Source: Flavobacterium sp. HJ-32-4
GTDB taxonomy: Bacteria; Bacteroidota; Bacteroidia; Flavobacteriales; Flavobacteriaceae
Reading direction: 5' to 3'
NCBI RefSeq assembly: GCF_022532105.1
Contig: NZ_CP092832.1
Span: 1-64,000, forward strand
DNA: 64,000 nucleotides
Below are positions 8,438 through 18,999 of the stretch, piece after piece. Every line of letters begins with the position of its first letter. Positions within the stretch are counted from its first letter, which is position 1. The translations under genes were made by a program, and so were the position numbers. Below the pieces are notes generated by a model. That model saw only the letters and a list, made by a program, of their open reading frames with translations, made no database searches and was not told the origin of the DNA.

Positions 8438-9886
8438 ATGAGCAACACTTCCGTTTACGAAAGGGAACTTTCCTTACAGGCTGACCGGCGCAGGGCTGGC
8501 GTCGAACTCATCAAACTCATCAGCGACGCCTGGTATGACAAGGCCATCGAGATGGTGCTTTTCCGCAACCAGCTAATCGATCGCAGCGTGGGCGACATCA
8601 TCAACCTGCACGAATATGCCGGTGAATTCGTCGGAAAGCCACTTTCTGTTTTTGACACGGTAGAAATCGCCAAGGCCATTTACGCACTTGACCTGGCTCC
8701 TTCCCGACTCGATATCGGTAAATTGACGTATGAGTTCCGTATGGACGAAGACCGCTACAGCAATCCGATGGCGTTCATCATCGACCGCCTTCGTGATTCG
8801 AAACAAGGCGGTGACATACAGCCAAAAGACGTGGTGTTGTATGGCTTTGGCCGTATCGGACGGTTGTTGGCGCGCGAACTCATGTCGAAAATGGGGAAAG
8901 GGACGCAGTTGCGCCTTCGTGCTATCGTGACACGCGACAAAAACGACGCCGTCACGCTTGAAAAACGTGCCTCCTTACTTCGCAACGACTCGATCCACGG
9001 GGATTTTGACGGTTCGGTTGTCGCTGACGCTAAAAACAACGCCCTGATCATAAACGGCACGACCGTTCACATCATTACCGCCGACGCGCCGGAGGAAATC
9101 GACTATACGAAATACGGCATCCAGGACGCCTTACTGATTGATAACACCGGTGCCTTTACGACAAAAGAAGCGCTCGAACGCCATATGGCCTCACCTGGCA
9201 TTTCGAAGGTGCTGTTGACGGCTCCCGGAAAAGGCGTTCCGAATATCGTATACGGCGTGAACCACAACGATTACAAGCCAGACGAAACGGACATTTATTC
9301 GGCCGCGTCATGCACGACCAACGCCATTACACCCATCCTGAAAGCGGTTGAGGACACGCTTGGGGTGAAGAAAGGCCACCTTGAAACCATCCATGCCTAT
9401 ACCAACGACCAAAACCTGGTCGATAACATGCACAAGAAATACCGTCGCGGACGTGCTGCGGCGCTGAATATGGTCATCACCGAAACGGGGGCCGGTAGCG
9501 CGGTGGCGAAAGCGCTTCCTTCCCTAACCGGAAAACTCACCTCAAATGCGATTCGCGTGCCGGTGCCGAACGGCTCCCTGGTCGTACTCAATCTGGAAGT
9601 CGGTAAGAAAACCAGTGTAGAAGAAGTGAATTCCATCATCAAGCGCTATGCACTGGAAGGCGAACTGGTCGAGCAAATCAAATACTCGCTTAGCAATGAG
9701 CTCGTGTCGTCGGATATCGTGGGCACCTCGGCGCCGTCGATCTTTGACAGCAACGCGACAATCGTATCGGCCGACGGTAAAAACATCGTGCTGTATGTGT
9801 GGTACGACAACGAATACGGCTATAGCCACCAGGTAATGCGTTTGGCGAAGTATATCGCGAAGGTGCGTCGATACACGTATTATTAA
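8438..9886 (+). CDS. gap: Glyceraldehyde-3-phosphate dehydrogenase with N-terminal extension
   Basis: Oxidises glyceraldehyde-3-phosphate to 1,3-bisphosphoglycerate with NAD(P) in glycolysis/gluconeogenesis. The catalytic block SCTTNAITP places the nucleophile at C292. The dinucleotide-binding loop GFGRIG is at 136-141, where a normal GAPDH has it near residue 7-12. The product therefore has about 130 extra N-terminal residues (482 against about 335), predicted mainly helical, with no catalytic motif I recognise. Long GAPDH forms like this are known in Bacteroidetes beside a short one. The ATG is supported by the promoter 26 nt upstream. The gene is monocistronic. A gluconeogenic preference is possible but not readable. 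Confidence 0.95.
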   Translation: MSNTSVYERELSLQADRRRAGVELIKLISDAWYDKAIEMVLFRNQLIDRSVGDIINLHEYAGEFVGKPLSVFDTVEIAKAIYALDLAPSRLDIGKLTYEFRMDEDRYSNPMAFIIDRLRDSKQGGDIQPKDVVLYGFGRIGRLLARELMSKMGKGTQLRLRAIVTRDKNDAVTLEKRASLLRNDSIHGDFDGSVVADAKNNALIINGTTVHIITADAPEEIDYTKYGIQDALLIDNTGAFTTKEALERHMASPGISKVLLTAPGKGVPNIVYGVNHNDYKPDETDIYSAASCTTNAITPILKAVEDTLGVKKGHLETIHAYTNDQNLVDNMHKKYRRGRAAALNMVITETGAGSAVAKALPSLTGKLTSNAIRVPVPNGSLVVLNLEVGKKTSVEEVNSIIKRYALEGELVEQIKYSLSNELVSSDIVGTSAPSIFDSNATIVSADGKNIVLYVWYDNEYGYSHQVMRLAKYIAKVRRYTYY

Positions 9887-9889
9887 TGG

Positions 9890-9916
9890 AGAATTGATAA
9901 TTGACAATTGATAATC
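9890..9916. repeat. Short AT-rich direct repeat after GAPDH
   Basis: AATTGATAA appears twice separated by three bases, directly between the GAPDH stop and its terminator. Such AATTGATAATTG strings are a frequent intergenic filler in Bacteroidetes. No function is proposed. Confidence 0.4.
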
Positions 9917-9940
9917 CGTTCTTTAGGGGACGGATTTTTT
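9912..9940 (+). terminator. Intrinsic terminator after GAPDH
   Basis: Stem AATCCGT / ACGGATT with a 10-nt loop, followed by a run of T, 25 nt after the stop codon. Confidence 0.8.
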
Positions 9941-9976
9941 GTTATAGCGGGAAACCTAAAAGTGTAGAGTAAACGT

Positions 9977-10016
9977 AAAAAGAAAGGGCCGCCCCAACTG
10001 GGACAGCCCTTTTTTA
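9977..10016 (-). terminator. Terminator of the aconitase gene, possibly bidirectional
   Basis: Long GC stem AAGGGC-GTCCC / GGGGC-GCCCTT with a short AGTT loop, flanked by A-rich and T-rich sides so that it can act on both strands. It lies 16 nt beyond the aconitase stop on the minus strand. Confidence 0.8.
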
Positions 10017-10031
10017 TTTCAGTATGAGGAT

Positions 10032-12299
10032 TTATGCCTCTCCTGCCTGTGCAATCAGGTTCAGTGCCGAACCGGCTACAAACCAGCCGATTTGGCCCTC
10101 ATTGTACGTATGGTTCGCGAGGATGATGTCTTTCGAACCATCCTGGTGCACGAACTCAAGTGTCAACGGTTTGCCCGGTGCGAATTCGGTCAGGTCGAGG
10201 AAGTTGATGGTGTCATCTTCCTGGATCTTATCGTAATCCGCTTCGTTGGCGAACGTCAGTGCCAGCATACCCTGTTTCTTCAGGTTGGTTTCGTGGATAC
10301 GGGCGAACGACTTCACCAATACCGCCTTAACCCCAAGGAAACGCGGTTCCATGGCCGCATGCTCACGTGACGATCCTTCTCCATAGTTGTGGTCGCCCAC
10401 TACAATCGACGGGATACCCTGTGCTTTGTAGGCACGCTGCACCGCCGGTACCGCTTCATATTGACCTGTCAGTTGGTTCTTCACGCTATTCGCCTTTTGG
10501 TTGAATGCATTGACGGCACCAATCAGCATGTTGTTCGAGATATTGTCGAGGTGACCGCGGAAACGCAACCACGGCCCTGCCATTGAGATGTGATCGGTAG
10601 TACATTTACCAAACGCCTTGATAAGCAGTTTGGCCCCACTGATGTTCTTGCCGTCCCACGCATCGAAGGGCGCCAGCAGTTGAAGACGTTCAGACGTTGG
10701 ACTAACCGCTACCTGTACCTTCGATCCGTCTTCCGCCGGAGCCTGATAACCTGGATCGTCTACAGCGAAACCACGTGGCGGCAATTCAGCGCCGGTCGGT
10801 TCGTCGAGGCGCACTTCTTCGCCATCTTCGTTGATAAGCGTGTCGGTAAGCGGGTTAAAGGAAAGGTCGCCGGCGATGGCCAGGGCTGTCACCAACTCAG
10901 GTGAACCTACGAACGCCAGGGTGTTGGGGTTACCGTCGGCACGCTTCGAAAAGTTCCGGTTGAACGAGTGCACAATCGTGTTGCGCTGCTCCTTCTCGGC
11001 TCCTTCACGATCCCACATACCGATACACGGTCCGCAGGCATTGGCAAATACCGTTGCGTTGATTTTGTCGAAGATATCGATGAAACCATCGCGTTCGATT
11101 GTATAACGCACTTGCTCAGAACCCGGTGTAATGGTGAACTGCGCTTTTGTTTTCAGTTTTTTATCGGCTACCTGCTGCGCCAATGACGCGGCGCGGGCGA
11201 TGTCTTCGTAGGACGAGTTCGTACACGACCCGATCAGACCCACTTCAATGCGAAGCGGCCAGTCGTTTTTGATCGCTTCCTCTTTCATTTTGGAAATCGG
11301 CGTTGCCAAATCCGGTGTGAAAGGGCCGTTCAGGTGCGGCTCTAGTTCCGACAGGTTGATTTCGATTACCTGGTCGAAGTATTGTTCAGGGTTGGCATAT
11401 ACTTCCGGATCGGCTGTGAGGTAAGGCGCGATGGCGTTGGCCGCATCTGCCACATCCGCACGTCCGGTCGAACGCAGGTAGCGGTCCATCGATTCGTCGT
11501 ACCCGAACGTTGACGTCGTGGCACCGATTTCAGCGCCCATGTTACAAATCGTTCCTTTTCCGGTACATGACATCGCCGTGGCCCCTTCCCCGAAATATTC
11601 TACAACGGCACCTGTCCCCCCTTTTACGGTCAGGATACCGGCTACTTTCAGGATGACGTCTTTAGGAGCGGTCCAGCCTGAGAGTTTACCCGTCAGTTTT
11701 ACCCCGATCAGTTTCGGAAATTTCAGTTCCCACGCCATACCCGACATCACGTCGACAGCGTCAGCACCGCCAACACCGATTGCGATCATCCCGAGTCCGC
11801 CGGCGTTTACCGTATGCGAATCCGTACCAATCATCATCCCGCCCGGAAACGCGTAGTTCTCGAGCACGACCTGGTGGATGATACCAGCACCCGGCTTCCA
11901 GAAACCGATACCGTATTTATTGGAGATAGAGGAAAGGAAGTCAAATACTTCGTTGCTTTGTTGTTTTGCCACCGCCAAATCGGTCTTGGCATCGACTTTC
12001 GCCTGGATCAGGTGGTCGCAGTGTACGGTTGTAGGTACGGCCACTTTCGGTTTTCCGGCGTGCATAAACTGCAACAACGCCATCTGGGCCGTTGCATCCT
12101 GGCAGGCCACACGGTCAGGTGCGAAATCAACGTAGTCTTTGCCGCGTGTGAAGGCGGAAGACGGCATTCCGTCCCACAGGTGGTTATACAGGATTTTCTC
12201 AGTAAGGGTGAGCGGACGCCCCACGATTTCACGCGCTTTGTTCACGCGATCCGGCATGTTGGCATACACTTTTCGGATCATTTCAATATCAAATGCCAT
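10032..12299 (-). CDS. acn: Aconitate hydratase, mitochondrial-type
   Basis: Isomerises citrate to isocitrate through cis-aconitate in the TCA cycle, using a 4Fe-4S cluster. From the ATG at 12299 the product has 755 residues, the size of mitochondrial-type aconitase rather than AcnA or AcnB of E. coli. The three cluster ligands are C359 ([10 protein letters not shown]), C422 and C425 ([12 protein letters not shown]), nearly the numbering of the mammalian enzyme. The swivel domain at the C-terminus has [12 protein letters not shown]. The frame stays open 20 codons further upstream to 12359, but that extension has no family similarity and covers the -7 element. It is a single gene with its own terminator. 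Confidence 0.97.
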   Translation of the reverse strand: MAFDIEMIRKVYANMPDRVNKAREIVGRPLTLTEKILYNHLWDGMPSSAFTRGKDYVDFAPDRVACQDATAQMALLQFMHAGKPKVAVPTTVHCDHLIQAKVDAKTDLAVAKQQSNEVFDFLSSISNKYGIGFWKPGAGIIHQVVLENYAFPGGMMIGTDSHTVNAGGLGMIAIGVGGADAVDVMSGMAWELKFPKLIGVKLTGKLSGWTAPKDVILKVAGILTVKGGTGAVVEYFGEGATAMSCTGKGTICNMGAEIGATTSTFGYDESMDRYLRSTGRADVADAANAIAPYLTADPEVYANPEQYFDQVIEINLSELEPHLNGPFTPDLATPISKMKEEAIKNDWPLRIEVGLIGSCTNSSYEDIARAASLAQQVADKKLKTKAQFTITPGSEQVRYTIERDGFIDIFDKINATVFANACGPCIGMWDREGAEKEQRNTIVHSFNRNFSKRADGNPNTLAFVGSPELVTALAIAGDLSFNPLTDTLINEDGEEVRLDEPTGAELPPRGFAVDDPGYQAPAEDGSKVQVAVSPTSERLQLLAPFDAWDGKNISGAKLLIKAFGKCTTDHISMAGPWLRFRGHLDNISNNMLIGAVNAFNQKANSVKNQLTGQYEAVPAVQRAYKAQGIPSIVVGDHNYGEGSSREHAAMEPRFLGVKAVLVKSFARIHETNLKKQGMLALTFANEADYDKIQEDDTINFLDLTEFAPGKPLTLEFVHQDGSKDIILANHTYNEGQIGWFVAGSALNLIAQAGEA

Positions 12300-12328
12300 A
12301 TAACAGAGTAATTGTTTGTTTGGTAGCG

Positions 12329-12336
12329 CAAATTTA
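12329..12336 (-). promoter_or_regulatory. -7 element of the aconitase promoter
   Basis: Minus strand reads TAAATTTG, an exact TAnnTTTG, 30 nt before the chosen aconitase start. No clear -33 TTG at 19-nt spacing. Confidence 0.5.
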
Positions 12337-12407
12337 CGGATAATCCACCAACGTTGCACTATTTACAATAAATTACCCCTTCCAGACGATAATTAATGTG
12401 AAATCCT

Positions 12408-12415
12408 TAATTTTG
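12408..12415 (+). promoter_or_regulatory. Possible -7 element upstream of the PHM-like gene
   Basis: Exact TAATTTTG, 134 nt before the ATG at 12550. No TTG at the canonical spacing. A transcript from here would meet the hairpin at 12447-12487 before the gene. Confidence 0.35.
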
Positions 12416-12446
12416 ATAGGTATTTTTAAATAAACTCCGCCATTAT

Positions 12447-12487
12447 CTGAAATTATTGCCTAATTGTTAATTTCAGGCTCTTTTTTT
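12447..12487 (+). terminator. Leader hairpin with T-tract before the PHM-like gene
   Basis: Perfect 9-bp stem CTGAAATTA (12447-12455) / TAATTTCAG (12468-12476), 12-nt loop, then GCTC and seven T. It has the form of an intrinsic terminator located inside the leader, 63 nt before the ATG. The stem is AT-rich, so its strength is uncertain. Confidence 0.45.
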
Positions 12488-12549
12488 GTCGATTTCGGAA
12501 AGCGCTATCGATAGAGAGGATGTAGAATTGTTCTAAATTAGCCTTTTAG

Positions 12550-13663
12550 ATGAAAAAGCGATTGATTCGGATTATACTGGCGGTAGCCCTTTTGGGGATG
12601 CTCGGAGCGGGTATCTGGTATGCCCAACTCACCAATCGCCACAAGGCTATTGTCAAAACGTGGCTGCTGCAGCACACCGGTATTGCAGATGCTTCCTGGA
12701 AGACATCAAATGCCAGCGGCCACTACCGGATGGTGTCGCCCACGTTTCTGGTAGACGGCATCTACAAGTCGATGGAAGGACCGAAAGCGTCCAATTACGT
12801 GCAATTGACGCCCGACAGTTCCCTGATCTGGATCACGCGATTCGATGTGAAAGCATTCGATGCCGATTCGGGCGAACGCTTGTCGAATGACTTCATCTGC
12901 CACACGAATATTGACTTCAATGATGCGGCGTATTTCTCGTCATTCGGACTCAACGACCGGGTCGGACAGCAGTACCCGCGTATGACGTCATTGTCGCACG
13001 GGCTCGAGGACTTTGCATTACCCAAAGGGTTTGGTATTCCGATGAAAGGAAATGAATTGCTGTATGTGACCACGGAAACCCTCAACCACAACGATCCCGA
13101 CATCCGGAAATGGGTACGGCATGAAATCGACATCGATTACACCCGCGAACGATTGAAGCCTTTGATGAGCCGGACAGTTTTCATCCAGCTACCTTATGAC
13201 AAAGCCGATCCGTTCAAAGGGCCCCTCGATCCGGGTGCGACGCAGTGCCTTCCGGTCGAAACGAAAAACCACAGCTACACTGATCCAAGCGGACAAACGT
13301 ACTCTGGGCATTGGGTAATTCCGCCGGGAAAACGCATGTACCGTGCTTCGATTGACGATATGCTACGGTTGAAAGACAGTGCACGTCTTCACGCGGCGGC
13401 GCTGCACGTGCATCCGTTTGCGACCCACATGACGCTGCGCGATGTGACAACGGGTAAGACCGTATTCGAGAGTACGATCCGCAACCATCGGAACCGAATT
13501 GGGATCGACCGTATTGGAGACTACGTTTCAGAAGCCGGCACGATGCTATATGCCAACCACTCGTATGAACTGGTGTTGGAAACCCATAACACTACGGCTG
13601 TCAACCAGGATATGATGGGCAGTGCGTTCCTGTTCTTTTACGATGCGGAACTAGATGGGAAAA

Positions 13664-13683
<20 letters not shown>
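12550..13683 (+). CDS. Membrane-anchored protein with PHM/DBH-like copper-site motifs
   Basis: The 377-residue product has an N-terminal membrane segment or signal anchor (about 4-26), then an exported domain. No family is certain. The C-terminal third resembles the CuM half of copper type II monooxygenases (peptidylglycine alpha-hydroxylating and dopamine beta-monooxygenase): H286-V-H288 in ALHVHPFATHMTLRD, and about 68 residues later NQDMMGSAFLFFYD with M355/M356. In PHM the CuM ligands are H-x-H and a Met about 70 residues on, in a DEM-type strand. Other candidate ligands are H118 (CHTN) and H346 (ETHN). I do not see the HH pair of the CuH site. It overlaps the moxR 3' end by 20 nt, tail to tail. 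Activity is unproven. Confidence 0.55.
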
Positions 13684-14617
<934 letters not shown>

Positions 14618-14631
14618 GTCGTTTGGTTTGA

Positions 14632-16050
14632 TTATTTCTTGAGCCAGTTATTCGTGAAGGGGCAATCGCGGAAGTCGCCGTTGACTTTCACGTAAGTGTC
14701 CTTTATTTTCTCTGCCATCCACTTCCCTACTTCACGAATCTGTTTCTCCTTAAGGGCGAGTTCTTTGATTTTGAGGTAATCTTTTGCGTAATCCGCCGTA
14801 TGCGACGGAATGCGGTTGGTGACCATGATCAGTTTCCAGATACGTTGGGTGGTTTCGTCCTGATCCTGGATGGGTTGGGACACCTCACCCGTCTGCAGGC
14901 CGGATACCTGACTGTAAAGGGACGGGTCCATTTTCGTCAGTTCGAACTTGGTATCCAGTGTACGTGGGTTTACCAATTGTCCGCCATTCGCACGGGTTTC
15001 TTTCTCATCCGATTCACTGCGTGCCGCATCGGCGAAAGAAATCTCGCCCCCGACTATTTTGTTGCGGATGTTGATGGCTTTCTCCTTAGCCTCCTGCATC
15101 GCCGCATCGGTGATTTTAGGTGTCAGGAGGATATGGCGAAGGTCGACTTCCTGTCCGCGTATTTTTTCTACCAGGATGATATGGAATCCGTAAATAGTCT
15201 CAAACGGTTCCGATATCTCCCCTTCTCCCAAACTGAACGCCACATCCTTAAATTCCTTGATGAAAGGGGTTTTACGGGTCATTTTGTAAAAACCACCATT
15301 CGATTTCGAACCTGGATCCTGTGAGTAGAGTACCGCTTTACTGAAAAAGCTTGACTCACCCGCCAGCACCTGTCGTTTGAACTCTTTAAGTCGTTCAATT
15401 ACTTTCTGTTTTTCGTCTTCCGACACTTTTGGTTTGATGACGATTTGCGCCACCTCGATTTCGTCATTGAAGACCGGCAACTCGTCTTTTGGAATCCGTT
15501 TGAAGAAATTACGCACTTCTTCCGGCGTGATCTCGATCTTATCGATGATTTTCTTTGTCATCTCGCTGCTGAGGCGGTTGAGCTTCAGGATTTCGAGAAA
15601 TTCGGAACGGAAATCGGCCTCAGAGTCTTTTTTGTACAGTTTCACCAGTTTATCGACGGTCGAACCGGGGCCGAGTTGTTCAAGCATGGCCGCGATACGC
15701 TCTTCCATTTGGGCGTTGAGTTCGGCGTCACTGACCGTGATACTGTCCTGCGTAGCCTGGTGGGCATACAAACGGTCCTCCATCAGCTTCCCGAGTAACT
15801 GGCAATCGGTAATGTCTTTTGCGGATTCGCCGGAAGCGGTGATTTCCACACGTGCCTTATCGATGTCCGAATAGAGAATCAGGTAGCTTCCTACCGTAGC
15901 CACGATGCCATCCACTTTCTGGCGTTGCCCGGTCTTTTTGGCTGCCGGCACGGTGTCGCGGATAATCTCCTGCGCCGATACGGTCAAGGATGACAGTACC
16001 AGAAAGGCAACCAGCAGTTTAGGGCTTTTTATAAATTTCATACGTTTCAT
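14632..16050 (-). CDS. SurA-like periplasmic peptidyl-prolyl isomerase
   Basis: Periplasmic chaperone/PPIase for outer-membrane protein precursors. From the ATG at 16050 the product has 472 residues: signal peptide ending in SSLTVSA before QEI, a SurA-type N-terminal region, then two parvulin (PpiC) domains. PpiC 1 carries EVAQIVIKP and ends with GFHIILVEK; PpiC 2 begins DLRHILLTP. The frame is open to 16065 and another ATG lies at 16041; all three overlap the upstream gene, which ends at 16019. I prefer 16050 for its A-rich upstream sequence, but 16041 also gives a normal signal peptide. It is third of the foldase series and is followed 14 nt later by moxR. Confidence 0.92.
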   Translation of the reverse strand: MKRMKFIKSPKLLVAFLVLSSLTVSAQEIIRDTVPAAKKTGQRQKVDGIVATVGSYLILYSDIDKARVEITASGESAKDITDCQLLGKLMEDRLYAHQATQDSITVSDAELNAQMEERIAAMLEQLGPGSTVDKLVKLYKKDSEADFRSEFLEILKLNRLSSEMTKKIIDKIEITPEEVRNFFKRIPKDELPVFNDEIEVAQIVIKPKVSEDEKQKVIERLKEFKRQVLAGESSFFSKAVLYSQDPGSKSNGGFYKMTRKTPFIKEFKDVAFSLGEGEISEPFETIYGFHIILVEKIRGQEVDLRHILLTPKITDAAMQEAKEKAINIRNKIVGGEISFADAARSESDEKETRANGGQLVNPRTLDTKFELTKMDPSLYSQVSGLQTGEVSQPIQDQDETTQRIWKLIMVTNRIPSHTADYAKDYLKIKELALKEKQIREVGKWMAEKIKDTYVKVNGDFRDCPFTNNWLKK

Positions 16051-16867
16051 TTTTGATGGCATCATCTGTAATATCCTTTTCTATTTTCTTGATCATATCG
16101 AGCTTGCGACGGTTCAATATGACTTCTTTCAATGTGGGTTTCAGGAAGGAATAAGGCGCGATCTCATTCCGATCGACCACATCCCGCACCTTCACCAGGT
16201 ACACCCCTGTTCCTTCCGCCCGTTGGTAGGAAATGCCCGGCGCGATGAACTCGTTCCGGTTTTCCGGCGTAATGAACGGCAATCGGCGGTAAATTTCGTT
16301 CATCTCGACCCAAACGGAATCATTTAACGCCGAATTCTGGAACTGCAACTGATACGTATCCCAGAACTTTTTATCCGATTTCCGAAAATCCAGGAACTTC
16401 GAACGGATCTGCCCGAACTTCGGATGGTCCTTCGGCACGTTGATGTACCGCAGCCGCACCAGCATTCCGGTTGCCCGGAAATTATCCCGATTTTCATCGT
16501 AATAGGCCTTCAGTTCCGTCTCCGTTACCAGTGTATCTACACTTTGTTGTACCAATTGCTCGAGGTACGCTTTCGTGTAAAGGTCGACTTTATAATCCCG
16601 GATCAACCGATTGAACTCCTCTTTCTTCTCCTTACCGACGTTTCGTTCTGCCGCCTCCATCAACAACTTCCCCGCGGCCCAACGGTCGATAAATGCCTTT
16701 ACCATGGCGACGCTGTCTTTGGGGGATGTACCGGCGGGCATGAGGCCCACAAGGTCCGACGGATACAAATAGGATTTGCCGACACGCGCAATCGCTCCTT
16801 TTTTTGCTTCGGGCTTACTACAGGCACAAAACAGCAACAGGAACCCTATAACGGCGGCACGCGTCAC
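16019..16867 (-). CDS. Lipoprotein, foldase/PPIase-associated
   Basis: Exported 282-residue lipoprotein candidate: the N-terminus MTRAAVIGFLLLFCACSK gives a hydrophobic core and a lipidation Cys (C16, possibly C14). The start is GTG directly after the TAA of the upstream foldase gene (TAAGTG, no gap). No internal ATG would keep the signal, so GTG is required. The body is helical and charged, with a SurA-N-like organisation (VQQSVDTLVTETELKAYYDE), but I see no clear parvulin active domain. Placed between two parvulin-domain proteins, it probably works with them in the periplasm as a chaperone-type partner. The 3' end overlaps the SurA-like gene. Confidence 0.75.
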   Translation of the reverse strand: MTRAAVIGFLLLFCACSKPEAKKGAIARVGKSYLYPSDLVGLMPAGTSPKDSVAMVKAFIDRWAAGKLLMEAAERNVGKEKKEEFNRLIRDYKVDLYTKAYLEQLVQQSVDTLVTETELKAYYDENRDNFRATGMLVRLRYINVPKDHPKFGQIRSKFLDFRKSDKKFWDTYQLQFQNSALNDSVWVEMNEIYRRLPFITPENRNEFIAPGISYQRAEGTGVYLVKVRDVVDRNEIAPYSFLKPTLKEVILNRRKLDMIKKIEKDITDDAIKNETYEIYKKP

Positions 16868-18832
16868 TTACGGTTTGATTTCTTTTTTGACACGCGCAAA
16901 TGCGGCCTGGTCTACCTGTATCGAAAACTCCTTTTTCAGGTTGGTAACCCAATTCTCCTCAAGAAACTGCTGGTAGTCGTTGATGACTTTTCCTTTTGCT
17001 TCCTCCAATGTACGGGGTCCGGCCGGAATCGTATCAAGCACCTTCGCGGCAAAGAAGTACGATCCTTTTTTGACCGGTTCCGTTACCTCTTTCTTCATGG
17101 TGACATTAGATGGCAACACGTCGCTACCTTCTTCAAACGTACCTTCTGTTACCATGACATTCACCGCCTCTTTCGTGTTCAACGCCGCTTTGATGGCAGC
17201 CGCATCTTTCCCTTCCTTAAGCATCTTCTGCGCCTTCTTCAGCACGTCTTCCTTGGTAGAGGAAACCATCATGACTTTCACACGGTTCTTCCACTGGTAG
17301 CGGTCTTTGTGAAGGTTATAGAAATCCTTCAGCCCGACTGTGTCCGTTTTCGATTTTTCCCAGATTTCCTTTTCCATAAGGTCGAAAAGCAGCAATCCGT
17401 CACGGTACTCGGTCATAACGTCAGCAAACTCGGGGAACTCATTCTCGAGGTTGTCGTTATAATACTTATTCAACTCGCTATCGAGGAAACTTTGGTAATA
17501 GGCATCGATTTGACGTGCCAGCGGCTTGATTTCCGCTTTTTCACGTTGTTCGGTTGCAATATGATTGAGGAAGTCGGTTCCGGTCAGTTTGCGGTCGGCA
17601 ATCGTTACCAACGTTTTGTCATAGGGTTTTGTATCGGTTGGAAGCGCCCATTTGCTTTCATAGATTGCATCCGACACGGCTTTAGCTGTTGCGGTATACA
17701 CTTTATCGTCACGCTTGATGGCATACTTTTTCCGCAGTTTTTCGTTCATCGATTCGACGATGAGGCGCGAACGGTCGTCGCGTTTGATTTTAGACTCAAG
17801 GTCGGTCTTCATCTCGTCAAACGTCTTGACCGGAAAGTTCTCGAGTAATTTAACGATGTGCCATCCGAACGCGGTTTGGAACGGTTCTGACACAGGATGG
17901 TCTTTGGTAAGCGAGAAAGCGACGTCTTCAAATTCCTCCGAACTCAATTCACCGGAAGCAAAACGTCCAATCTGGCCGCCTTTGGAAGCCGAAGTCTTGT
18001 CGTCGGAAAACTGCTGTGCAAGGGCTTCGAAGTTCTCACCCTGCTTCAATTTCTGGTAGATTTCGTCAATAGTCGTTTTTGCCTTCGCAGCCGCATCTTT
18101 GTCGTCGGTAGACGGCTTGCTGATCATGATGTGGGCTACGGAAACCTCTCCCCGGTTATCGCGGATGTCTTCTACTTTGATCAAATGGTAACCGAAGCGC
18201 GTCCGGATAATGCCCGAAACCTGTCCTTTTGGCGTTTTATAGGCGCCGGTTTCAAAGGGATATACCATACGGAAGGCAGAGAAATAGCCCAGTTCCCCTT
18301 TGTTTTCTTTTGCGCTGGGATCCTGGGAGGATTCCTGTGCCAGTTTTCCGAAGTCTTCGCCGGCGAGCGCGCGTTTACGGATATCCTGAATTTGCTTGTA
18401 CGCCTTGAGCGTATCGGCCGGTGTGGCGTTCTCATCCACCAGGATAAGTATGTGTGCTGCCTTGATTTCCTTCAGATAGCGATCGTACGCCTCCTGCATC
18501 AACTCGTTGGTCACCTTGGAATCGGTAAGGTAGTTTTTGGCGAGTTGGTTTCGATAGGTCTTGAGCTCCGCCTGGTACTTCGGATTGTCCTGGAGGTTCT
18601 GGCGATACGCTTTCGTGATCTTCAGTTTGTATCCGATGAAAAGCTCGAGATACTGGTCAAGGTCTTTTTGAGATTCGTCCTTGACGAGATCGAGGTTCTT
18701 TTTGTATACCCGGGCGAACTCATCGGTATAGAACGGCTTGCCATCGATGGTAAAGAGCACCTCTTTCTTTACGGACTGTCCGTACGCGGCGAGGCCTGCG
18801 CAGAACAGCAATCCTAAGAACAGTTTTTTCAT
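16868..18832 (-). CDS. Periplasmic parvulin-type PPIase/foldase with two PpiC domains
   Basis: The 654-residue protein has a signal peptide (MKKLFLGLLFCAGLAAYG, cut before QS). A helical N-domain follows. PpiC 1 lies at about 124-223 (AAHILILVDE to GYHLIKVED) and PpiC 2 at about 232-333 (VAHIMISKP to GWHIVKLLE). A long helical C-terminal region resembles PpiD/SurA-like foldases but has no membrane anchor. It is the first gene of the operon, with a near-perfect promoter upstream. Likely role: folding and delivery of outer-membrane or secreted proteins in the periplasm. Several long plus-strand ORFs across it are only antisense shadows. Confidence 0.92.
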   Translation of the reverse strand: MKKLFLGLLFCAGLAAYGQSVKKEVLFTIDGKPFYTDEFARVYKKNLDLVKDESQKDLDQYLELFIGYKLKITKAYRQNLQDNPKYQAELKTYRNQLAKNYLTDSKVTNELMQEAYDRYLKEIKAAHILILVDENATPADTLKAYKQIQDIRKRALAGEDFGKLAQESSQDPSAKENKGELGYFSAFRMVYPFETGAYKTPKGQVSGIIRTRFGYHLIKVEDIRDNRGEVSVAHIMISKPSTDDKDAAAKAKTTIDEIYQKLKQGENFEALAQQFSDDKTSASKGGQIGRFASGELSSEEFEDVAFSLTKDHPVSEPFQTAFGWHIVKLLENFPVKTFDEMKTDLESKIKRDDRSRLIVESMNEKLRKKYAIKRDDKVYTATAKAVSDAIYESKWALPTDTKPYDKTLVTIADRKLTGTDFLNHIATEQREKAEIKPLARQIDAYYQSFLDSELNKYYNDNLENEFPEFADVMTEYRDGLLLFDLMEKEIWEKSKTDTVGLKDFYNLHKDRYQWKNRVKVMMVSSTKEDVLKKAQKMLKEGKDAAAIKAALNTKEAVNVMVTEGTFEEGSDVLPSNVTMKKEVTEPVKKGSYFFAAKVLDTIPAGPRTLEEAKGKVINDYQQFLEENWVTNLKKEFSIQVDQAAFARVKKEIKP

Positions 18833-18911
18833 TTCAGGATGCGGGATAAATCAGTTTTGTCAGGCTTTTTGGGCGCGGTGGCATCGGCCGTCCGGACCCG
18901 GAAAAGCCGAA

Positions 18912-18941
18912 CAAAATTAACAATTCGGCCCGGCTGTGCAA
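18912..18941 (-). promoter_or_regulatory. Promoter of the foldase-moxR operon
   Basis: Minus strand: TTG at 18939-18941, exactly 19 nt, then TAATTTTG at 18912-18919. This is a textbook Bacteroidetes promoter, about 80 nt upstream of the ATG at 18832. Confidence 0.75.
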
Positions 18942-18999
18942 GATTCCTGCTTAGTATTAACACAATATTAAAAAGATTGACAAAGCGACGGTCGACGCG

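Noticed and set aside
12300..12359. 20-codon N-terminal extension of aconitase
   Set aside because: The extension overlaps the -7 element and does not resemble aconitase; the [10 protein letters not shown] start fits the family.
8288..12549. tRNA or other structural RNA in the intergenic gaps
   Set aside because: Gaps of 120-250 nt hold only promoters, hairpins and AT-rich repeats; no T-loop or cloverleaf pattern found.
16424..18817. Plus-strand ORFs of 474 and 306 residues opposite the large PPIase gene
   Set aside because: Antisense to a clear signal-peptide, two-PpiC protein; their translation is rich in Phe/His/Arg and without motifs.
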